Shown piece by piece: positions 58,859 through 64,000 of a stretch of 64,000 nucleotides of DNA; position 1 is the stretch's first letter; each line of letters starts with the position of its first letter. The position numbers and the translations under genes are program-made. The notes beneath the pieces were generated by a model that saw only the letters and a program-made list of their open reading frames with translations, did not search any database and was not told the DNA's origin. Source of the stretch: Syntrophaceticus sp050949745 (lineage in GTDB: Bacteria > Bacillota > DSM-12270 > Thermacetogeniales > Thermacetogeniaceae); NCBI GenBank assembly GCA_050949745.1, contig JBMNGF010000018.1, positions 62,001-126,000 of the forward strand. The letters run 5' to 3'.

Positions 58859-59306
58859 TGTAATCCTCTCAATTCATAACATAACGTTATACATAAGCAA
58901 CATATTGGTTATGGATGGACTTATTATAAAATATAGAAATATAACAGTCAACACAGAAAATGTGATACACAGAAGCATGCAACGGGGACGGTTCCTGTTG
59001 CATTTTTCGAAATAATTTCTTTTGACGGGGCCCTGACTGCTTGTCTGTTCCTGTTCTATCTTATAGAACGATATTAGTTCTGTAGGGGGATGGTATAAAT
59101 AACGAAGGGACCTTGGCATGCTGCTGGTACAGTACATTATTGAGTCACGGCAACTGGGAAGACGCTGCTTGCTTTCCTGAAAGGCCGTAAAAACAGTATG
59201 GCCGACCCCACTGCCCTTTAATATAACGAATGGTTATTGGTAGCATAACTCTATCTATTGTACAATATAAAGATAGGAAAACCATGAGATTATGGAGGGG
59301 GAGGAA
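58859..59306. promoter_or_regulatory. Divergent control region between the nucleoside-like operon and pstS
   Basis: Near the minus-strand operon lies ATAACGTTAT (about 58881-58890), a perfect 10-bp palindrome within CATAACATAACGTTATACATA, a possible operator. A TGCAAC-arm repeat (TGCAACGGGGACGGTTCCTG then TTGCA) is at 58978-59002. For pstS, TTGGTA (59237-59242) and TACAAT (59261-59266), 18 bp apart, form a plausible promoter. No convincing Pho-box tandem repeats were seen. No gene found. Confidence 0.4.
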
Positions 59307-60203
59307 ATGAAAGGGAGAAGATGGCTGGGTGTTCTACTGGTATTCATTCTTTCTTTATGTCTGCTAGCGGGGTGTGCAGGCAGTGAGACAGATAAGGATT
59401 CGGCCGGTAATTCTATTAAAATAGGCGGGTCAAGTACTTTGGCTCCGATACTTGCTCAGTGCGCTGATAATTTCACTGAAGAGTATAAGACGTGGGATAA
59501 GGTTGATGCCAGTTTACCGGAAGAACCTATTGTAATATTCGTATCTACCGGTGGTTCCGGCTTCGGTATCAAATCAGCTGCAGATGGAACCTTTGATTTT
59601 GGTATGGTATCCAAGGCTCTAAGTGATGAAGAAAACGAACAGTTTGCCGAGGGTAGTGTTGTTCAGCTTGGCTCTGATGTACTAGCTATAGGAGTTAATC
59701 CCGCTAATCCAGTTGCTCAGGCCAAACCTGATTTGAGTACTGATGAGCTTGTTTCCATCTTTTCAGGTGAATTCAAAACTTGGAAGGAACTCGATCCTGC
59801 TCTACCTGACAGTCCCATCGTAGTCGCTGTGCGCGATGTCGGTGGCGGTGCCAGTGAAGTTTTCGACAAAGCAGTTATGAAAGGAACCTCGATTTCATCT
59901 GAAGCCCTGCAGATCCCATCTATGGGTGCGCTGGCCGGAAAGATCATGGACAACGAAGACACAATAGGTTATGTTTCCAGCGGATTAGTCAATCAGAACC
60001 CAGATAAGATTAAAGCTCTGAGTGTAGATGGTATTTCTCCAACAAACGAAAACATCAACTCTGGAAAATATAAGATTAGCCGCCCTATGCTCCTGGTCAG
60101 TGTAGATAAACCAGATACTCATGAGCAGTTATTCTTGGAGTACCTGCAGTCTGATAAATGTATGCAGGTGGTAGAGGAAATGGGTTATGTACCCGCAAAT
60201 TAG
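59307..60203 (+). CDS. pstS: Phosphate ABC transporter substrate-binding lipoprotein
   Basis: 298 residues from ATG 59307, directly preceded by GGAGGGGGAGGAA; an ATG at 59292 lies on that site. Lipoprotein signal ends LLAGCAGS. The phosphate-binding fold shows IKIGGSSTLAPILAQCADNF (phosphate-binding SST), VSTGGSGFGIKSAADGTFDF, GMVSKALSDEE, VREVGG-like VRDVGGGASEVFDKAV and IGYVSSGLVNQN. It delivers phosphate to PstCA. First gene of pstSCAB; the 77-bp gap to pstC includes a short GTTATTAAAAGAC-type inverted element, perhaps a partial terminator that keeps binding protein in excess. Confidence 0.93.
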   Translation: MKGRRWLGVLLVFILSLCLLAGCAGSETDKDSAGNSIKIGGSSTLAPILAQCADNFTEEYKTWDKVDASLPEEPIVIFVSTGGSGFGIKSAADGTFDFGMVSKALSDEENEQFAEGSVVQLGSDVLAIGVNPANPVAQAKPDLSTDELVSIFSGEFKTWKELDPALPDSPIVVAVRDVGGGASEVFDKAVMKGTSISSEALQIPSMGALAGKIMDNEDTIGYVSSGLVNQNPDKIKALSVDGISPTNENINSGKYKISRPMLLVSVDKPDTHEQLFLEYLQSDKCMQVVEEMGYVPAN

Positions 60204-60280
60204 TTGATAGTGGGGTCTTTTAATAACGGGCAGGGATAACCTTGCTCGTTATTTTTCATTGTGCGCCTGAGAGGTAAAGT

Positions 60281-61180
60281 ATGCAGAAGATAAATTCAAA
60301 ACAGGAATTCAAGGAAAGGATTTTATATGTCCTTTACAGCAGTGTGGCTTTACTTTCTTCTTTACTCTTATTAGGGATGATCCTCTTCATATTGCGTGAA
60401 TGTTGGCCTGTTTGGTCACAGGTGGGGATAATAGGTTTCTTGAGTGGGACAGAATGGAGACCAATGAGTAGTCCGCCCCAGATAGGTATTGCGGCGATGT
60501 TAGTCAGTACTCTATGGGTTGCAGGAGGAGCACTGGTGATCGCAGCTCCGCTGGGATTTGGATGCGCAATATTCTTAGCTGAATTCGCTCCGGGAACGTT
60601 GGCAGCTATTATACGCCCGGTTTTGAATATGCTGACTGGTATACCCTCAGTGGTTTATGGATTTCTGGGGGCAGCGGTGCTGATTAAATTTTTTGAGGTT
60701 AGATTCGACCTTGCTAGCGGAGAATCCCTTTTTGCCGCTTCCTTAGTATTAGCAGTAATGGTTATTCCATTTATAGTAGCCAATTCTGAAGCTGCACTGC
60801 GTGCGGTTGCACCGGAGTACCGCCATGCAAGTATCGCTTTAGGGGTCTCTCGGCAGTATGTGGCGCTGCATATTTTGGTACCTCTGGCCAGGAAAGGTAT
60901 GCTGGGCGCATTGGTGCTGGGTTTCGGCCGCGCTGTAGGAGAAACTATGGCAGTACTTATGGTGGCAGGCAACACATTACAGATGCCATTTTCCTGGTTT
61001 AGTAAAGGTGAGCCTCTGTCGGCATTGATTGCACTAGAACTGGGCAGTGCTACTCCGGGTAGTGTTCATTATCAGGCACTGTTTGCGGCTGGTTTAGTGT
61101 TGGTTATAATTGTTGTTGCCATCAATCTTGGGATAAATATTCTCCTACGCCATTTACAAAAAGGGGCGGGTTCCATTTGA
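60281..61180 (+). CDS. pstC: Phosphate ABC transporter permease
   Basis: 299 residues, six membrane helices. Family motifs: FLSGTEWRPMSSPPQIGIAA, FGCAIFLAEFAPGTLAAIIR, NMLTGIPSVVYGFLGAAVLI, ANSEAALRAVAPEYRHASIA and the EAA coupling loop ALGVSRQYVALHILVPLARK, then GFGRAVGETMAVLMVAGN. Pairs with PstA to form the phosphate channel. Overlaps pstA by 4 bp. Confidence 0.94.
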   Translation: MQKINSKQEFKERILYVLYSSVALLSSLLLLGMILFILRECWPVWSQVGIIGFLSGTEWRPMSSPPQIGIAAMLVSTLWVAGGALVIAAPLGFGCAIFLAEFAPGTLAAIIRPVLNMLTGIPSVVYGFLGAAVLIKFFEVRFDLASGESLFAASLVLAVMVIPFIVANSEAALRAVAPEYRHASIALGVSRQYVALHILVPLARKGMLGALVLGFGRAVGETMAVLMVAGNTLQMPFSWFSKGEPLSALIALELGSATPGSVHYQALFAAGLVLVIIVVAINLGINILLRHLQKGAGSI

Positions 61181-62022
61181 ATAAAAGAGCTATAGCCGAC
61201 AAACTGCTGATCGGTTTTTTCTGGGTATCTGGTCTTTTAATATTGCTGGTCCTGGTAGCAATAATTTCGTATCTGATCTGGCGCGGGGGGCCATTCATTA
61301 GTAGAGAATTTATTTTGGGTAATCCGGCTGGAATTCCCCTGGGTAGTGAAGGAGGAATATATCCTGCTATTAAAGGGACCCTGTGGTTAGTTTTGCTGGC
61401 TCTTGTTTTATCTGTAATTCCCGGTCTATTAACAGCAATTTATTTGAGCGAATATGGAGGCAGCGGAGGTCTGGCTGAGATAATCAACCTTTTAGTACAG
61501 AGCATGACCGGTGTGCCTTCTATTGTGATCGGTTTGTTTGTATATGCTTTAGGGGTGGTTACATTGGGCTGGGGAATATCGCTGCTTGCAGGAGGAACAG
61601 CACTGGCCATTATGATTTATCCGGTTATTGTTATCTCCAGCCGTGATGCGTTACGGGCTGTGGATGAAAATTACCGACTGATAGCTAATTCTCTAGGCGT
61701 TTCCAAATCCTACACACTGTACAGGGTAATTTTGCCCAGGGCTGCTGCCGGCATTATCGCTGGAATACTGCTGTCACTGGGTTATGCAGCAGGAGCCACT
61801 GCTCCCATTATGGTGACCGCTGCTGCTGTCATAGCCAATTCATCAGCAGCTTTGTTTGAACCGGTTATGGCCTTGCCCTATCACCTTTATATCTTGTTTA
61901 ATGAGCATCTATCAATGAATTATGCTTATGCTACTGCCCTGGTACTGGTGATTTTACTCCTTATAATAAATATTTTAGCCCTTTGGCTTAATAGTTTACA
62001 AGAAAGGATAAATGGCAGATGA
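61177..62022 (+). CDS. pstA: Phosphate ABC transporter permease
   Basis: 281 residues from TTG 61177, which overlaps the pstC stop (TTTGA). Six helices. Motifs: GGIYPAIKGTLWLVLLALVL, TAIYLSEYGGSGGLAEIINL, QSMTGVPSIVIGLFVYALGV, SSRDALRAVDENYRLIANSL and LGVSKSYTLYRVILPRAAAG. Second channel subunit; its last codons overlap the pstB start. Confidence 0.94.
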   Translation: MNKRAIADKLLIGFFWVSGLLILLVLVAIISYLIWRGGPFISREFILGNPAGIPLGSEGGIYPAIKGTLWLVLLALVLSVIPGLLTAIYLSEYGGSGGLAEIINLLVQSMTGVPSIVIGLFVYALGVVTLGWGISLLAGGTALAIMIYPVIVISSRDALRAVDENYRLIANSLGVSKSYTLYRVILPRAAAGIIAGILLSLGYAAGATAPIMVTAAAVIANSSAALFEPVMALPYHLYILFNEHLSMNYAYATALVLVILLLIINILALWLNSLQERINGR

Positions 62023-62768
62023 ATGCTGTTGAGTTGATAAATTTTAGTGCTGGTTATGGGCGTAAAGATGTTCTTAAAACTGTAAATATCGGTTTTGAGT
62101 CTAATGCAATAAGTGCTATTGTTGGGCCATCAGGTTGCGGTAAAACTACCCTTTTACGCAGTATAAACCGTACTGCCGAGTTGGAAAGGGGTTATAACAG
62201 TCATGGTGATATACGGATATTTGGGCAGTCGGTAATGGATGTAAAAAATGTTTCTGATGTGCGCAGGCAGGTGGGTATGGTTTACCAGACCCCGGTAGCT
62301 CTGCCTCTCAGTACCAAAGAAAATGTGCTTTTCGGACCCAGGTATTATGGTGGCAAAAACCGCGCAGAAATGGATGCCATAGTGGAAGACTGCCTGCGGC
62401 AGGTTGCCCTTTGGGATGAAGTAAAAGACCGCCTAAACCAGTCGGCTTCACAGCTATCAGGTGGCCAAAAGCAGCGCCTGGCTATAGCTCGTGCACTGGC
62501 AGTTGAGCCGCAGGTGCTGTTGTTGGATGAACCCTGCTCCAGTCTGGACCCTGCTTCCACTGGTCTGATTGAAGAATTGTTGAAAGAATTGGCTGTGGGC
62601 TTGTGTGTCATAATTGTCACCCACAACCTCTTTCAAGCCCGCCGGATAGCTGACGAGACTGTGTTTATGATGGATGGGCAGATGATAGAAAAAGGGCCCA
62701 CCAGCAAACTCTTCATATCACCCAGTGACGAAAAAACTCGCAGCTTTTTTTCGGGATTAGTCGGTTAG
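62019..62768 (+). CDS. pstB: Phosphate ABC transporter ATPase
   Basis: 249 residues. Motifs: GPSGCGKTTLLRSINRTAEL (Walker A and the PstB-type RxxNR segment), Q-loop GMVYQTPVALPLSTKENVLF, signature LSGGQKQRLAIARALA, Walker B VLLLDEPCSSLDPAST and IIVTHNLFQARRIAD. Energises PstCA. No phoU follows in the window, which is unusual for a pst operon, since PhoU normally links Pst to signalling; it may lie elsewhere. Confidence 0.94.
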   Translation: MNAVELINFSAGYGRKDVLKTVNIGFESNAISAIVGPSGCGKTTLLRSINRTAELERGYNSHGDIRIFGQSVMDVKNVSDVRRQVGMVYQTPVALPLSTKENVLFGPRYYGGKNRAEMDAIVEDCLRQVALWDEVKDRLNQSASQLSGGQKQRLAIARALAVEPQVLLLDEPCSSLDPASTGLIEELLKELAVGLCVIIVTHNLFQARRIADETVFMMDGQMIEKGPTSKLFISPSDEKTRSFFSGLVG

Positions 62769-63276
62769 GTATGATCGCATATGCTTCCATGCTCATTAAA
62801 GGGATGGCGACAATCAAAGAACTCACACCCGAAGAAATAAACCAGAACACAAATTAAGCAAGGTATAATAGCTTTGCAATGCGTAGTTGGACGTCAATAT
62901 AAAAGAGGTTGCCCCAAAATCCGAATGGACAGCGGGTCAACCTCTCTTTTACTAGCACTTGCAGAATGGACTGCAGGTGCTTACTCTTCACTGAATGCAG
63001 TTAATAAACAGGTTGATGAGATGCTCACCATCTGGCAGGAAAAATGGAGGGCCGACGCAGTGAACTCATGATCCATATCGCTGCACAAGAAAAAAAGTTG
63101 GCCGAGCACACAAAGGACGGGCCAACGATCGAACAATACGAAATGGAACCGGCAAAATCCGCTCAAAAGGGCAGGCAAGATTTAGCCTCCTTCCTGACCC
63201 TAGGTGTCCCTTTTGTCACCTAAAAAGAGCTGCCTGTGTCTTGTCAAACGTGGTATCATTACACACGGGGGTTCTT
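62769..63276. other. Intergenic region with hairpins and possible gene scraps
   Basis: AGAGGTTG (62904-62911) and CAACCTCT (62938-62945), followed by CTTTT, form a terminator-like hairpin after pstB. GCACTTGCAG (62955-62964) and CTGCAGGTGC (62971-62980) form a second perfect-length stem (one G-T pair). An open frame of 65 codons ends at 63071 (TAGAYSSLNAVNKQVDEML, then TIWQEKWRADAVNS) and another of ~51 codons follows, but neither has a good start or a recognised family; they may be remnants of a lost gene. Confidence 0.4.
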
Positions 63277-63978
63277 ATGAATGATATGAATGATAAACAA
63301 ATAGTAGGTAGAAAAAAGAAACTATCCATCGGATTACTTTTCTTAGTATCAGTCAGTGTATTAGGACTGGTGTCGATATTAATCATAAATCTCTTTGTCA
63401 CATCTTCGGTTAAGGATAAAATCATTACAGTAGATGAGGCGGCCTTGTTGGACTCTGATTGTATCCTTATTCTGGGGGCAGGTGTATGGGATGGTGGAAG
63501 GCCGAGTTACATGCTTGAGGATAGGCTATTACAAGGCATCGAATTATACGAGAACGGAGCTGCTGACAGATTACTGATGAGTGGTGATCATGGTAGGAAA
63601 GAATATGACGAAGTCAATGTCATGAAGCAGTTTGCTATTGATAGAGATATTAATTCTGAACATATTTTTATGGATCATGCAGGTTTCTCTACATATGAAA
63701 GCCTTTATCGTGCAAGAGATGTTTTTCAAGCAGACAGGATTATCATTGTAACACAGGAATACCATTTGTATCGCGCATTGTATCTTGCTGAAAAGTTAGA
63801 GCTGGACGTGTATGGTGTTGCTTCTGACCCAAGGCGATATGCTGGTCAAGAGATAAGAAATGTTCGAGAAATCCTGGCAAGAGTAAAGGATTTTTTCACG
63901 GTAATTATTCAACCTGAGCCGACATATCTGGGCGAAGCGATACCGATTAATGGGAATGGTGACTTGACAAATGATTGA
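63277..63978 (+). CDS. DUF218 (SanA/YdcF/ElyC) membrane-anchored protein
   Basis: 233 residues from ATG 63277 (GGGGGT five bases upstream). One N-terminal membrane helix (about 18-42), then a DUF218 domain with CILILGAGVWDGGRPSYMLE, DRLLQGIELYENGAADRLLM, SGDHGRKEYDEVNVMKQFAI, IFMDHAGFSTYESLYRARDV, RIIIVTQEYHLYRALYLAEK and a C-terminal ASDPRRYAG block. SanA-type proteins of Bacteria with this architecture are linked to envelope barrier function and vancomycin sensitivity, by an unknown mechanism. It stands alone before a repeat at the window edge. Confidence 0.9.
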   Translation: MNDMNDKQIVGRKKKLSIGLLFLVSVSVLGLVSILIINLFVTSSVKDKIITVDEAALLDSDCILILGAGVWDGGRPSYMLEDRLLQGIELYENGAADRLLMSGDHGRKEYDEVNVMKQFAIDRDINSEHIFMDHAGFSTYESLYRARDVFQADRIIIVTQEYHLYRALYLAEKLELDVYGVASDPRRYAGQEIRNVREILARVKDFFTVIIQPEPTYLGEAIPINGNGDLTND

Positions 63979-63980
63979 AT

Positions 63981-64000
63981 GTGGCAAGGGTCCAAGTTCC
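63981..64000. repeat. Start of a GTGGCA-type repeat cut by the window edge
   Basis: GTGGCAAGGGTCCAAGTTCC begins 3 bp after the stop codon of the DUF218 gene. It resembles the left half of the GTGGCA palindromes. The right arm would lie outside the window. Confidence 0.5.

Noticed and set aside
62874..63071. 65-codon frame after pstB
   Set aside because: No ribosome site; its first part is the terminator-like hairpin. Kept only as a possible scrap in the intergenic entry.
1..64000. tRNA or rRNA genes
   Set aside because: No cloverleaf with a GGTTCGAATCC-type T arm or rRNA-like stretch was recognised on either strand. A tRNA scan would be needed to exclude them fully.

Overview
The window looks like a chromosomal segment from a low-to-mid-GC Gram-positive anaerobe of the Clostridia (Bacillota). 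The evidence is gene content and gene style: strong GGAGG-type ribosome sites with frequent GTG and TTG starts, T-box, manganese and molybdenum-cofactor-type leader RNAs, an EcsAB exporter, a nadABC-birA-coaX-dus cofactor operon, an ISLre2-type element and a large TnpX-type serine recombinase. A corrinoid protein with a zinc methyltransferase fits an anaerobe with methyl-group metabolism. Genus cannot be fixed from the sequence alone.

Layout. 1-2340: right end of a mobile element (HK97-type capsid fragment, TnpW-like protein, large serine recombinase). 2551-8642: an IMPACT-family gene, then on the minus strand a two-component system next to a MacB-type ABC transporter, with GTGAC repeats between the two units. 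8873-15548: a molybdenum-cofactor-like riboswitch with a terminator, followed by a lipoprotein, a phosphoesterase lipoprotein, a YkoE-like membrane protein, a double ABC ATPase and an EcfT protein. Three of these five carry the same sulfite-oxidase-fold-like module. 16113-23922: a HIT protein and a decayed zone with a T-box leader, an orphan TrpX-type binding protein with a dead permease, a dead REP-associated transposase, a dead TetR gene beside a 40-bp perfect palindrome, and a damaged ABC exporter. 23882-27892: CadC/CadA-type metal resistance and a NagZ-type glycosidase. 28189-29782: an intact ISLre2-type insertion sequence with target duplication. 29787-33620: a manganese riboswitch, a P-type cation ATPase and a superoxide dismutase. 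33877-39806: EcsAB, a zinc-ribbon membrane protein, and a DnaK/DUF5685/DnaJ group with a frameshift in the J-protein. 40271-46803: NAD, biotin, CoA and tRNA-modification operon. 47144-49747: a DUF2156 protein, a PucR/CdaR regulator and a 57-residue protein. 50138-58858 (minus): a catabolic operon joining a sugar/nucleoside-type ABC importer, a PfkB kinase, a pseudouridine-phosphate-glycosidase-like enzyme and two ADP-ribosylglycohydrolase-family proteins with a zinc methyltransferase and a corrinoid protein. 59307-62768: pstSCAB. 63277-63978: a DUF218 (SanA/YdcF) protein.

Two systems stand out. The first is a probable Moco-sensing importer (8873-15548), which may salvage molybdopterin or a related compound. 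The second is the nucleoside-like operon with corrinoid methyl transfer (50138-58858), which may degrade a methylated C-nucleoside. Both functions are inferred. Between genes lies a dispersed family of palindromic repeats that share a core (GGGACGTTTCGTTTG or its complement) but have different arms (GTGGCA, GGAAGC, TGCAAC). Some copies have been captured as the 3' ends of genes. A dead REP-associated transposase in the window may be related to their spread.

All calls rest on reading the sequence and remembered family features; no database search or folding program was run.
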